NCBI GenBank assembly: GCA_032622095.1
Contig: CP136061.1
Location: 137,659,898-137,723,897 of the forward strand
Length of the DNA stretch: 64,000 bases
Direction of reading: 5' to 3'
DNA from: Siphonodentalium dalli
Taxonomy: Eukaryota; Mollusca; Scaphopoda; Gadilida; Siphonodentaliidae
Shown: piece by piece, positions 1 to 12,080 of the stretch
Layout: each line of letters begins with the position of its first letter
Position numbering within the stretch: the first letter of the stretch is position 1
The notes under the pieces: generated by a model
Databases searched by the model: none
Told to the model about the DNA's origin: nothing
Seen by the model: the letters and a program-made list of their open reading frames with translations, nothing else
Made by a program: the position numbers and the translations under genes

Positions 1-2
1 CC

Positions 3-2842
3 GAGGACTTTTATCAAATTTTACAAGAACAAGAAAATTTATATAGAGATTTATATAAATCTAAAGTTAAAAATAAGGAACAAATAACATTACAAGATTA
101 TTTTTGGGACCAAGATAACCCCTTTTTGAATACCCTAGATCAAAATGAGTCAGAATCTTTGGAGGGACCATTAATAAATTTAGAATGTGTAAACGTTTTG
201 AACAATATGAAAAATGACCGTTCACCAGGAAGTGATGGCTTCACTGCCAGTTTTTATAAATTCTTTTGGAAAGTCCTAGGACAATTCGTGACTAATTCTC
301 TTAATTGTGGTTACAGCCAACTTGAACTCCCTATAACACAGAAATGTGGTATAATAACATGTATCCCAAAACCAAATAAAGATAAAGCGCATTTGAAAAA
401 TTGGAGACCTATCTCACTTCTCAATATAGACATGAAAATTGCATCAGCAGTGGTAGCTAATAGACTAAAAAAATACCTCCCTAAATTAATTTCCAACTCC
501 CAACTTGGTTTTATGTCTGGACGGTATATTGGAGAATCCTCTCGACTGACACTAAATTTGATTGACAAATGTGAAAAAAAATTATATTTCAGGGATATTA
601 GCAATCTTGGATTTTGAAAAAGCATTTGACTCATTAGAGTGGTTTACATAGAGAAGTGCTTAGACTTTTTCAAATTTAGAACTTCAATTAAAAAATGGGT
701 GAAAACCTTCTACACAGATATCTATAGCTATGTATCAATAATGGTAATCTTTCCAAAAAAATACAAATTTGCAGAGGAGTAAGGCAAGGTGCCCCTCCAT
801 CGCCGTATCTTTTTATTATCGCTGTGCAAATCTAAAATTTAACCCGGACATAAAAGGTATTGAGTTAAATGGATCAGAATACTTACTCTCACAATACGCA
901 GACGACATCACGCTCTTCCTTCAGGATGATCAAAAATATCTCAATGTTGCACTTAATACATTTGATAAATTTAGTGCCATATCAGGTTTAAAAGTTAACT
1001 TTGACAAAACAGAAGCAGTCTGGATTGGGGCAAAAAGGGGTTGTAGTGAAGAAAAGGTGACTGACCAAAGAATATCCTGGAATCACAAAAAATCATTCAA
1101 AATTCTTGGCATTGAAATAGATTTGTACAGTGAAAATTACATACAAAATAACTACAAGAATAAATTGTGAAAATTAAAAACTACTAAATGACTGGTCTTT
1201 TAGAAACTTCAGTCTACAGTGGTTAAAACATTGGCGTTACCAATGCTTACTCACTGTCTTACAGTATTACCATCACCTTCGATTGAAATGCAAAACCAAA
1301 TTCAAACAGTATTTTTCAAATTTATTTGGTCAGGTAAATAAAAGGTATTGAGTTAAATGGATCAGAATACTTACTCTCACAATACGCAGACGACATCACG
1401 CTCTTCCTTCAGGATGATCAAAAATATCTCAATGTTGCACTTAATACATTTGATAAATTTAGTGCCATATCAGGTTTAAAAGTTAACTTTGACAAAACAG
1501 AAGCAGTCTGGATTGGGGCAAAAAGGGGTTGTAGTGAAGAAAAGGTGACTGACCAAAGAATATCCTGGAATCACAAAAAATCATTCAAAATTCTTGGCAT
1601 TGAAATAGATTTGTACTGTGAAAATTACATACAAAATAACTACAAGAATAAATTGTGAAAATTAAAAACTACTAAATGACTGGTCTTTTAGAAACTTCAG
1701 TCTACAGTGGTTAAAACATTGGCGTTACCAATGCTTACTCACTGTCTTACAGTATTACCATCACCTTCGATTGAAATGCAAAACCAAATTCAAACAGTAT
1801 TTTTCAAATTTATTTGGTCAGGTAAACCAGACAAAATTAAGAGAAATATTATTATTAATGAATTAGAAGCAGGTGGCCTTAAATTTCCTCATTTGGAATC
1901 TTTTAATAAAGCATTGAAACTGACATGGATAAAACAAATGTTGAACCCAAATATTGAAACTAGTTGGAAATCGATACTTATTGATGAGTTAAAACAACTT
2001 GGGGGTGAAAAGAAGGGCTGAACTTAATTGGTAAAAAATTGAATACTTTCTGGAAAGATGTACTTAAATCATGGTCTTGCTTGCAAACTACATCTATCAC
2101 CACAACCCCAGAAGATATCCAAAGTGAACCGCTCTTTTACAACAAGAATATCAGAATAAACCGGAAAATGGTCTTTTATAAGACCTGGGTAGAAAAGGGT
2201 ATTTACTTTTTAAATGATTTAATCAATGATGAAACCTCTGGCATAATGAAATATGAGGAATTTTGTAGCAAGTATGATTTACAAACACCCTTCACCACCT
2301 ATATAGGCCTGATTACAGCCTTACCAAAGGCATGGAAAGACTGTTTATCAACATCAATTCACCTTAACAGTGTGACATCTGACTATATAATTAAATTAAA
2401 AAACTGTGAAAAAGCTTGCAGAGAGTTTTACCCCATTTTCTTGAATGAAATTATCCTGTCACCCCAAACATCTCAGAAAAAATGGCAAGACCGCCTTGGG
2501 AAAATATTTTCAACTGAGCAATGGAAATCAATATACAATAACACGGCCAGAATAACAAATGACACTGGGCTTTTATCTTTCCAATTCAAAATGAATCATG
2601 ATATCTTATACACAAATTCAAAGCTTTTTAAATGCAAATTATCAGAAACTGAGTTGTGCTGCTTCTGTCAAGAACAAAAGGAAACACTGCTTCACTTTTT
2701 CTATGAATGCCCAGTTTCTAAATCAGTACTATTGTCATTACATGAAAAAATAGCGGAAAAATGTAATATAAACTTTGACATTTCACCAGAATGGGTAACC
2801 TTGGGATGCAATATAATTGAGACTGAAATAGATAATATATAG
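3..2842 (+). pseudogene. Decayed LINE ORF2 (reverse transcriptase and C-terminal region), L1/Tx1-like
   Basis: This is the reverse-transcriptase ORF of a non-LTR retrotransposon, entering from the left window edge and broken by several frameshifts. The first piece (3-617) reads open and includes SPGSDGFTASFYKFFW, CIPKPNKDK and NWRPISLLN, which are RT fingers motifs. A frameshift near 600 moves to AILDFEKAFDSLEW, then another to RQGAPPSPYLFII near 785. The catalytic SQYADD box lies at about 888-905. The thumb motif SGLKVNFDKT follows. The last piece (2039-2842) ends with a Cys/His-rich stretch, CCFCQEQKETLLHFFYECP, of the zinc-finger kind found at the end of such proteins. The motif spacing resembles L1/Tx1-clade elements; this clade assignment is from memory of the family, not a tree. 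The endonuclease domain would lie left of the window. The copy cannot encode an intact protein. Confidence 0.9.
851..1826 (+). repeat. 488-bp tandem duplication inside the LINE ORF2
   Basis: The segment starting TAAAAGGTATTGAG at 851 is repeated from 1339 with a constant 488-bp offset, up to the GGTCAGGTAAA that ends each unit. The only difference I noticed is ACAGTG versus ACTGTG near 1128 and 1616. Each unit carries the YADD catalytic box and the thumb region, so the pseudogene has two palm segments. The junction shows essentially no microhomology. The near identity implies a duplication much younger than the frameshifts, or an assembly error. Confidence 0.9.
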
Positions 2843-3306
2843 TAGTCTTTGTATTTTACTATATAAAAGGTATATATATTCCTGTAAATTCAGGAATAGT
2901 GAACCTTCAGTGAAGGGCTTAATAGAAACAATACAGCATTATAAAAACATAGATGAGGTACCATTGAAACGCTTCTCCACTAGGAAGGAAAAAACTTTCT
3001 TTGAAAGATGGAAACTTTTAAATTCTCTATTCACAACAAGTCACACTGTTATGGTGGTTAGCCGTAGTAGAGACTCTATACCTGTTTAGATGCTTCCCTA
3101 AATCAAACTTATATGAAGTTCTCATTTCTATTTTTATATCATTGAAATGTGGAGAATAATTGAAACTGAATATCTAATTGTAATCCTCTTTAATTCCTGC
3201 AATTTTTCCCAAATGTCTGTATTGTTTGTATGACAAGTCTGAATGAGTATGTATTTTTGATCTCAATAAAAATTATTTTAAAAAAATATATATATATATA
3301 TATATA
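2843..3306 (+). other. LINE 3' untranslated region ending in AATAAA, A-run and (TA)n
   Basis: After the last ORF2 stop there is non-coding AT-rich sequence. AATAAA sits at 3265-3270, then an A-rich run, then a (TA)n microsatellite of about 20 bp that ends at 3306. This is what the 3' end of a LINE insertion with a microsatellite-like tail would look like. The next feature on the opposite strand begins immediately after the (TA)n. Confidence 0.6.
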
Positions 3307-4659
3307 TTAGGCTTCCATGTCGTCAGACAGATCTAGCTCGCTTTCCGATTCATCTGATGATTGAGCTGGGTCAATTCCTGTAACGAAGGTGCTTGCCGCT
3401 TTTAGTTTTTTATAGGGGATTTTTTATCTCCTAATATCGTCGCGAAGATTCGCACATCACGCATCCAGCAAGAATGGATTTTGTTTTCTTCCTGCCTTCA
3501 GCAAGTCTCTTCACAATCATGTTTTTTGGTAAGGTTTTCAGAAATGATAACAGCAGATTTCCCTTTTAGCTTCAGCCAACTATCATAAATAGCATGCCTG
3601 GCATCATAGTTACTGAAACTCGCGATTAACTGAACAGTTTTATTTACTTTGGTGTCATTGTTTGGAAGCTTCAATGTCTGTGTTTTATTTCACCGAGTGG
3701 GTGGGTCATGTGAATGTTTCTTTCCGAAATCTCTATACCCAAATAAGTTTTGCACATATTTTTTTCTTCTGTCCAGACTCCATATGTTGGTAGACTCTGG
3801 GGTGTTTCCATATTTTGGAAGCGCAAACTGTACTGAGAATCGTTCTCTTGTTGTGTTTCAGGGCTTTCAAATTTCCTCACATTGTTTTTTTTTTAAACCT
3901 TCCAATGATTTCTTCATTTAAATTACTTTTTCTATCAAGTTAGTGTTGTCTATTCGTAGCTCCACAACTTCAGTTTTCAAGTTGGTAATTTCTGAAGTGT
4001 TGCCGGTGGGTATGCTGTTAAAATATTCAGCTCGGTCAAAAACCGCCATAAACAGAAAGAATAGTAAAATATAGACATACCTTGTTCTTATACCAATCAG
4101 AAATATGGCATAAACAGTATGTTATTGTCAAATGTTTTTCCTTTGTTATGTAAACAAAAGCAAAAACTGTTACAGAACCTGGCTTTTGATGAGATCCGGA
4201 TATGGTAAACATAAAGAGCGTTATTTGTTAATGTTTTGCTGCTATGGGAATAATAAAGAGCGTTTATATCATTTGTGTGTGATTAACGCAGGTTCTTGTT
4301 TTCGTACACCACAGTACGTCTTGATGACAATAAGCTATTTACGCGCTGATTATGTTCGGCATATGAACAAAACTATATATATTTTAATATTCCTCCTGTT
4401 GATGGCGATTTGAACAAATATGAATATTTCTGCAACGAACGCCGCCCGTGCCTTTAATGTTCACCTGAGATGTAATGTTTTTGAAACACCGTGCACGGTT
4501 TGTTGAAGTTTTGTTGTGTGAGTTTTTGCCAAATGTGTCAAAGGCTGCCTTTAATTCAGTCTTTACTGTGCTTTTGATTAAGTCTGTTCCAGTTGTACTG
4601 TCTAGTTCATCCCGAGAATGTCGACGTGGAGAGACACGTATTTGGGGGGTTTGAATCAT
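3307..4659 (-). pseudogene. Decayed ORF1-like gene (coiled coil plus RRM-like region), split by a MITE
   Basis: Read on the minus strand, the sequence starts with ATG at 4659 (MIQTPQIRVSPRRHSRDELD) and runs through a low-complexity N-terminus. It is then interrupted by a TTAA element at about 3995-4457. Beyond that lies a short heptad-like stretch (SEITNLKTEVVELRIDNTN). A region follows with ASFSNYDARHAIYDSWLKLK and SAVIISENLTK, which resembles the RNA-binding part of L1/Tx1 ORF1 proteins. The C-terminus is acidic (SSDESESELDLSDDMEA) and stops with TAA at 3307-3309. At least two frameshifts and internal stops are present between 3350 and 3930. The family assignment is by motif resemblance and is moderate. 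It could instead be an unrelated repetitive gene with a similar order of regions. Confidence 0.45.
3995..4457 (-). mobile_element. Divergent TTAA-type MITE (family F1), reverse orientation
   Basis: On the minus strand this begins TTAAAGGCACGGGCGGC and continues with AATATTCATATTTGTTC, aligning along its length with the elements at 19,132, 29,288 and 50,101. The other end matches their CCGGTGGGTAT segment. The right TTAA is at 4454-4457; the left boundary has decayed and its position is approximate. It sits inside the ORF1-like pseudogene, between its N-terminal part and coiled coil, so it inserted after that gene. Confidence 0.7.
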
Positions 4660-5462
4660 CTTTCAATTCAGAGAGCTAATGAGCCTAGACCCCTCTTCGT
4701 GTGTTTATCAAATTTTTAACAGATTGCACTGTACCAGATGTATCGTCTCCGCGAGCTTCGTAAACTTGTGATGTATTTTTGTAGGCGTCCACCATAGCTC
4801 GAAATTAGGCAAGTTATTTCAATGTCATCGTCTCTATTTTGCTGTGTTGATTGCTTTATGTTCTGTTTTATAATATGCCATATCTAAGGTCTAAATGTTT
4901 ACGTTAATCATTCAAATTGAAGATACGGTTCGTTTAAAAAGTGCCTTTCGCGGTGTTGCTACAGGAATCAGGGAGCTAAATGTGTTCTAGAGTCGGGGAG
5001 CGAGTACACCGTGGAATGCTAAAGGTGAAGGTAACTGAAGAATGACCTTCACCTGATACATGCGACACGTTATTAAAGGATGACATCGCGTTTATTTGAT
5101 TTGTACATGATATCTAAATAATTTAAACTGGTGAATGAATGGGGGAATGGGTTTTTGTGAGCGAGAAATTTATTTAACTAGCTGCTGTAGTTCTGGGTTT
5201 TTCCAGATCAAATTTGGCTGTGAGATAGCCCTGTCGTAGACTTGGTGATTTATTTTAAAAAGTAAACACATGACCTATGATTTTTCTTGCATTTTCGTGA
5301 TCAACTGGTGTCAATCTAGCTGGGTAAACATCACTGGTATGGCCTGCAGGCTTCAATTCAGTGAATTTGGCCGAAATGTTAACACTGTTGCCTATGGGAA
5401 ACCATTTAGTTCAGTGATTCCTACACGAGCGAGTTTATGTGGCGCCGCCATTGTTAACCGGA
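4660..5462. other. Non-coding, nothing recognised
   Basis: AT-rich DNA with only short chance reading frames (longest about 73 codons). I found no motif, tandem repeat or inverted repeat that I could support. Confidence 0.5.
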
Positions 5463-5514
5463 AGTTATCCCTGATTATTAGGGTGGTCTAGACCAGAGAC
5501 CAGAATTCAGCCGA
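5463..5514 (-). repeat. Solo end of the GAATTCTGGTC inverted-repeat element
   Basis: This matches, in reverse, the terminus seen at 10,203 and again near 12,740-12,785: TATTAGGGTGGTCTAGACC followed by GAGACCAGAATTCAGCCGAT. Only one end is present, so it is a truncated or solo terminal repeat. Confidence 0.7.
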
Positions 5515-5562
5515 TCTGGTTTCAACTTTCAAGTTATTATTACGACAATACCCTGATCATTT

Positions 5563-6035
5563 TAACACTTTCATGACGGGAGCTTCTGAATTTTTGCGAA
5601 AACCCTGTGCCAATATATTCTCTTATATATTCGAGTCGACCATAGGTCGCCTGGCTTATATAAGAGAATGCATTGGCTTAACAAATTTTTTATTATTTTT
5701 TATATTTGATAAAATATGTAAGAACAAAATTATAAAAAAAAGTGTTAAAGAATGTAAAAAACATTGATAAAAAATGATAAAATTGTTAAAGAATGGAAGA
5801 AAAAAATGATAAAATTGTTAAAGAATATAAGGAAAAATGATAAAAATTGTTATAGAATGTACGAAAAAATAATAAATTTGTTAAAGAATGTAAGAAAAAT
5901 TATAAAGAATTGTTAGGACAAAGCATTCTCTTATATATGCGAGGCGACCTATGGTGGACTCGCATATATAAGAGAATGCATTGGCATAGGGTCATTATTG
6001 TTGCGCCAGCGCAGCTCCCGTCGTGAAAGTGTTAA
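5563..6035. mobile_element. TTAA-flanked inverted-repeat element (family F3) carrying a palindromic core
   Basis: The ends are TTAACACTTTCATGACGGG on the left and the complementary CCCGTCGTGAAAGTGTTAA on the right (one mismatch), with AGCT just inside each. A TTAA target duplication is shared with piggyBac-type elements, but no transposase is present. Just inside these ends lies the palindromic core listed separately. The AT-rich middle consists of short GTTAAAGAATGTAAGAAAAA-like tandem units. Confidence 0.65.
5603..5991. mobile_element. Four-fold palindromic core element, copy A
   Basis: It begins CCCTGTGCCAATATATTCTC and ends with the near-complement GAATGCATTGGCATAGGG. Each end is itself a hairpin: the arm TCTTATATATTCGAGTCGACC is mirrored within about 35 bp, so the element folds as a hairpin at each end and again end to end. 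Copies B (52,794) and C (59,536) share both ends with a different middle. This is the most mutated copy. Confidence 0.8.
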
Positions 6036-9000
6036 CAAGTTAATTACTTACTCTCATATCATGTACCTTCTATGTGAATATATTTTTTATGTGTGAAATT
6101 GAGAACAATTCAACTGGCATAATATCCTCTTCGTGGTCTTATTAATAAAGTGCTGGAATATGTCAATGAAGTATGCACACTTGCCATTTTCATTCTCAAT
6201 CCGTTCAGATGACGTTGTTGTCTGACTAATCCCCCTTGATGCCAACGGGGCCGTAAATTCACAGTGCTTCCTCTTTCGATGTGGCATACCCTTATCCGAG
6301 AGATGCGTTTTTGTGCTGGCTGTTGGAGCCATCTAATGGAATTCCCTTATTATTCCGGATGTAATTACCCAAATCATCTAACACCGCTCTTCCCTATTCC
6401 CAACGTAGTGACAATCAACTTGTTTGTTAACTCTTTGAAACATAATTCGAACTGAGTACGTAGGCTAGATATGATGGAATAGTTCTCATTAATTTATACA
6501 TGTATATATCTGCCGGTATTCATTTGCAAAATAAGATCATACTATTCAATTGTACAAATTAATTGAGGTATTTCTTTTTTCATAAAACAAGTTAACTAAT
6601 TTCTTCACCACATGCTTAGTTTTTTACATTCAACATAAACCATTCACTCACTACAAATGTGAGTGTACGAATTAAGTTCTGAGTATGCCAATATCCAACT
6701 ATTGTTTGCATTTGTAGTATACCTAGCTTCTTATATAGAAGTTGCTATTTCGTGTAATGATGTGTCTGAGCACAATATCCTCGCGCAAATAGGTTCATAA
6801 TCGACCTATAATATTCACATAGGTTACTATTTTATTCTTAAATTAACCCATAGTTATATCGGTTATTCCGCTTTATGGCTTTGGCCACTGTAACGAGCGT
6901 ACATCTGGTAAATGGTTAGTTGGTTTATTCGTGTTATTTTCCGCCCATAATGAACTTATAATAAGTCAGTATGAGTCGATCATGGCACTCAAAATGAGCC
7001 GATTTTTAATCTAAATCATATCATATTATACGCCCATAAAGTGCTGATTTTCGGAAGAACAGGCTGGTCTGAATGTTCCCTCTATTCTCTATAGTCTATC
7101 TGTTGCGTCGAGCGAAACAGATTCCATTGGCTCTTTGCATATTCAATTAATCAGGTGGTTGGTTTAATACTTAACAAATTCCGATTTGATCGCCATTGCT
7201 GAAAACTATATTAACCCAAATCTCACTAGGTGAGTGGGAATGATTGCGGCCACACAGGTTCTAGTATTCCCCAAAGCACAATTATTTTAAAAACTGGGAA
7301 ATTTCGCAAAAAAAGGTGAAGAATTGGGATACGTAGCATGATTTTCGTATTCAGTGAAGGTCAACTCCGTGTGGTGTTTGGTTGTAGGAAAATAACCCGA
7401 TACTCTCCCCTGACTTCTGTCATCTGCTCTTGCAAGAATTTTTTTTTTATTTCTAAAATAACTTTATTTCTGTTTCAAATATTTCTCAGCTGTAACATAA
7501 CTCAGACGAAGATTATTTACTGATAAATCAGTGACAACTTGTATGTCGAAAATAAAAAAAAGTTTGATGGGACTATGCCATATATAATGGCTCAGTAATA
7601 ACCCCTTCCATGTTGGCCAAAATTGCTGGAAATTGTGTATTGCTGCCTCAGGGCCATTACTTTAATTTTTACTGCAGCATCGTCGTCATCGGCAATCATA
7701 ATCGTCGTCACAACTACCACCAATAACATTATCATCACCACCGTATTTACGATGGGGTCCGAGATAAAACTTTAAAGCTGCGAATGTGTGGCATCTGTTA
7801 CTTCCATGGAACAAACTCCGTCATCAATTGGCACCTCATGGCGGTCTAATGCACTGTTCATCTTAAAAACTGTACAGACTCGTGATCAGGACCCGAAAGT
7901 ACACTGGATTAGTAGATGTCAAAATTTCCGCGTTCAACGGAAACATCTTAATCAGGAGACAGACAATCTGGTATACAATATAAATTATTAAAGGCTAATA
8001 AGTTCCCACAAATAGCAAACAACGCGCATAACTCCCTGTGGTTTGGTCAAACGAGCAGTCAATTACAGCACGCCAGACAGAACTAATTCATCTTATTCTC
8101 CAATAAATCATTCAAAGTGGCGTGCTTCTCTATTCCAACTGGCATCGATTTTCTTGACCAACTCTCAAACGGCGTTTCAACTAAAGATATATAAAGGATA
8201 TTAGGAACACAAGGCCTTGAGATTTCTATTCCTTATACGTTCCGAAGGATAAACATAATGTCGCATTGCTCATACACGGCGCATCAAGTATTGCTGAAGG
8301 ACTCATTGTCGCAGCATTTTTGGTGTGTTGGCGACGCAGCTTTGGGAATCGGTCCTTTGGGTGCCCAGCTTACCTTTGTGGGGTTATGTTATTTTCATCT
8401 TTCTTAACGTTGTGTCACAAATAAAAAGCAAATATGTGTAAGGAATAACAGTTTTAAAGGTTGCAAGATTTGGTGTCAAACGTGTGCTGAAAAACACGGC
8501 ACAGTGGGATACCAACACACCAGTCTGTGTTAACATAAACTCAGATTCATACTGTTAAGGAATCTATCGTCACCATACTCCCGCCAAATTTTCATTTCTC
8601 GGAAAGCTTGCGGTCTTGCCCAAATTAAGTCACATCGCGCTACGTTAATCGATTAGATTGGACACTTTTATCTTGACGCCACTAATAGTGAGTTCTGATT
8701 GGCGCCACTGATGTGGAATCCCACGTTTCGGGAACTAGATAGTCTGAGATTTGTAATCAGACCAACTATGTATAATTATGTGGATATACTTTGGTTACAT
8801 GTCGCTTTACTGCCAAGATATATTTTCGGTAAAGCTGGGAACCCAAACGCATCAAAATGGCTCCTTCATCTCAAGTATTTAACCCCTGACAAAACTTCGA
8901 GGGAATACAAATGATTTAGTTGCTCAAATGATTCGTCGTCCTTCTGAAACGTTTGTTGTCCGGATAACGTCAAACATATTTGACATAATTTTACGAAAGT

Positions 9001-9174
9001 TGGTATGTGGTCCTCATAAGCGATCCGATAGCGTTCAAATTTAGAATATGGATCAATCACGTGAACATTAAGATTTAGTTCGAATTTGGATTCGGTCCGA
9101 CCATTTCTGATTGAGTTATGCGCCTTTTCGATTTAATATTTACTGATGATTATTTTGCGCTCCGAATGATAACT
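6036..9174. other. Long repeat-poor non-coding stretch
   Basis: No reading frame exceeds about 81 codons and none shows family motifs. A loose TCGTCGTCATC-type trinucleotide patch lies at about 7,680-7,745. Otherwise I see nothing supportable: no tRNA-like cloverleaf, no obvious inverted repeat and no LINE motif. Confidence 0.5.
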
Positions 9175-9430
9175 TTAGCTATTGTTATTTGACTGCTTCC
9201 AGATATAGTCCATTGGTGAATTTTGTGAAATAAGGATGTCAAAATTTGGTAAATTACTCAATTTATGGCTTTGGAGGAAGACAAGGATGTTCATAAAAAA
9301 CTCAATTTTGTAGTAGACTGCAATCCTGATTACAGAACAAAAACCCTGTTCCAGATACATCGAGTATTTTTCGAGTTATGTGCCTCCGAGTTTGGGAGTT
9401 TGTCTATTTTTGTCTATTAAATTAATATTT
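9175..9430 (-). repeat. Dispersed repeat D, reverse copy
   Basis: The reverse complement aligns with 18,757-19,010 (and its duplicate at 28,913). Shared words include GGAGGCACATAACTCGAAAA followed by ATACTC, and ATAAATTGAGTA. Identity is clearly partial, so this is an old interspersed family of unknown type. Confidence 0.6.
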
Positions 9431-9829
9431 TATGTCTAGTACCGGTATTTGAAAAGCAGTGATGCCTGGCTGTTGTATTAATTTCCTCACTAGGTTGAGC
9501 ACATATCATTATTACTTCATGCATCTATATATGATTGAAAAGACAGAAATATTCTCAAACAAACTGTGTGTTCCATTGTATGGACTTGCCAAATGTGCAT
9601 GTGACACAGATGGAATGCCATATTTTAGGTTATACAACATAATAAATTGATATCCATAACATGTATTTCTCATAACCTCTTAAGTACACTGTTGTGGCCA
9701 AAAACATTGGTGCCTAATTCCAACTTATGTATTTCTATGAATCCTTATTATGAACTCTTCACCATTTTAAAAGGTTTTTAAAACAATGAACATAATTAGT
9801 TTTTAACTTTCCACCTAAACATGTGGAAT

Positions 9830-10140
9830 AACATAACATAACCCCAACTTTGGTCAGATTTTTCAAAAGTTGAAAATTTCATATACCTAACACAACTGAC
9901 ATTGGAAATATCACACCAACAATAGGTTGAAATTACTCTCGTAGTTTGATTTTCCAAAAAAATTATTAGTGGGGCATTTGTTGTTTTGGACCAACATTTG
10001 CATATTTTCCTACTGTTGGTAAAAATCGGACTGTAATGGCCATCAGTTGGACATTTTCCAACCTCAGGAAATATCCAACAAATCGAAAGTTTGAGGCCAT
10101 CCTACATATGCTAGGATTTATCTATTTCGAAATGTTGTCT
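9830..10140 (+). repeat. Dispersed repeat E (TTTTCCAACCT family), partial copy
   Basis: Shares TGGCCATCAGTTGGACATT followed by TTCCAACCT and GAGGCCATCCTACATATGCT with 57,940-58,060, and in reverse with 51,230-51,480. A short relative lies at about 10,890-10,990. The fuller copies suggest this is internal sequence of the 6-bp-TSD element at 57,548-58,609. Confidence 0.55.
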
Positions 10141-11078
10141 GATCCTGTCGATTTCTTATTTTTTAGCTGTTTTAAAGCATTTAATATTTATGTGGACGCA
10201 ATCGGCTGAATTCTGGTCTCAGGTCTAGACCACCCTAATAATCACGGTGTTCCATTTCAGGACTTGGTTTCGCGAAACCACCTGGTCGCAAGCTGGGATC
10301 GGCCATTGTTGTACAATCAACGACAATCAATGACAATCTATGGACAAAAGCGTGCTGAGCGCTGCATCGAGATTGGTGTGTTGGTGTCTCCACACCTGAG
10401 CACGTGAAAGCGGCTTATATCCGTGTTGTATAGCGGTATCTGTATGCCGTCGCCGTTCGACAGGGACCACGGGGCAGGGGTGGTGCGGATTTCTCACCCC
10501 CTATGCGGATGTCACGACGTTGTCAGTTTTACGGGTGGAGGAAAGTCTACGCAGAGAGTAAATTTCACCGAGGAACACTCCGCTGTGTGTAGAAATACCG
10601 ACCCCGGAATGGGACCGACAAACTTGCCCAGATACACGAATCAGATTATCCTCACTTAGAGTGGATCGCGAAACCGCGCTTTCGAACAAGCTTCGTCAGC
10701 GCTAGATGGCAAATGGCGGGGTAATGCCCCGAGCATTCTACCGACGGGACCACCGGCGTCCTTTACAATCAATGTATAGTGTAAAATATTGTTTGTTCGG
10801 ATCAAGAACCAACTATATATTGTTCAACTTTGCGTCAAAATATTACACATAAATTACATTCAGCTCTTGAAAACATTTTGAACCATTATTATAGGGGATA
10901 TCAGGTGGGAATTTCCAACAACTAGAAATAGTGAGGTACTTGTTGGAAATTTCCAACAATTCATTGGGGTGAGGGGGTGACATGTGCAACGTAATTTCGC
11001 GGTCTTGGGAATTTGCAATAAGTTGAAAATTTAGAAAGATTCTAAATAACTATCGCCGTGATTGAAAATGTACACAAC

Positions 11079-11119
11079 GGGGGGGGGGGGGGGTGGGGTG
11101 GGGTGGGTTGGTGGGGGTA
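11079..11119. repeat. G-rich simple sequence
   Basis: A run of about 15 G followed by TGGGGTGGGGTGGGTTGG. Several G-tracts of three or more make a G-quadruplex plausible on the + strand. Confidence 0.8.
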
Positions 11120-12080
11120 TCGGAAAAAATCCACATGGGTGCGTTGTATCACACTTCCGATAGGAGTAGCAGATATTTCCATAGCCATGTAATTTGTTTC
11201 CAAATCCATGTTTAAAGATAAATTATGACAAATAAACCAAGTTGAAATGTCAAGGCTTGAGAAATTGGACCAAATAATCATTAATCAAGAGCAGGGGTCC
11301 CATGCATTTTATTTAATTTAATTCAATTTAATCGGACATTTCCTTATTTTGAACCACAATTTTTCGTTCTGACTTAAAAATATAATTTTGAGAGTTTTTG
11401 CTGTTATATTGTATATCCAGCAATAATTTATTCTCAAATGATGAATTAGTACTATCAAAACTAGCTCCGACCTCAATTCATTTCAGAAACACGGAACGAA
11501 AGACACCCGCATCCAATGCGGATTACGTTCCGATTGCAAAACTACAATCATTCCCTATTTATCCGTGTCAACCAAACCCATCGATAACATATTAGAAATA
11601 ATAGCACGAAAATCTGACTTAATCCATCTAACGGTAATATGCTTTCAAACAAGGCAAGGGTGTTATAAATAAAACTCCGCTGTAAAGCCAGATAAACGCA
11701 CGCATGATTACAATCAAATTACCAATCTGTATCGTTACTGCGAAAACAGAAATTGGTATTCTCGTCTCAGGTTCAAGTCTTGGTTTATACAAAAATCTCA
11801 GACCAGGGGGGTACTAGGTCTCAGTTGTAGACTATTACCTATAACACACATAATTATCGATTATATTACATTTTGTCCAGTTCATATATATTATAATCTT
11901 TCTTCTACACGGCATATCAATAAAACACAATTCCTATTTGGTTAACATAAAGATAAATGCTTCCAAAAAATACATATGTTTCTGTTACCAGAACGTGTAC
12001 GTTACCACATGGTTCGAATTATGAACAGACCGACACAGGCTTGAATGACAATAAGAAGGCAAACCTTGGTTTACGTAAAC
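11120..12080. other. Interior of the inverted composite, nothing recognised
   Basis: AT-rich sequence between the arms. An ATTTAATTTAATTCAATTTA stretch near 11,310 is low complexity. No coding motif was found. Confidence 0.4.
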
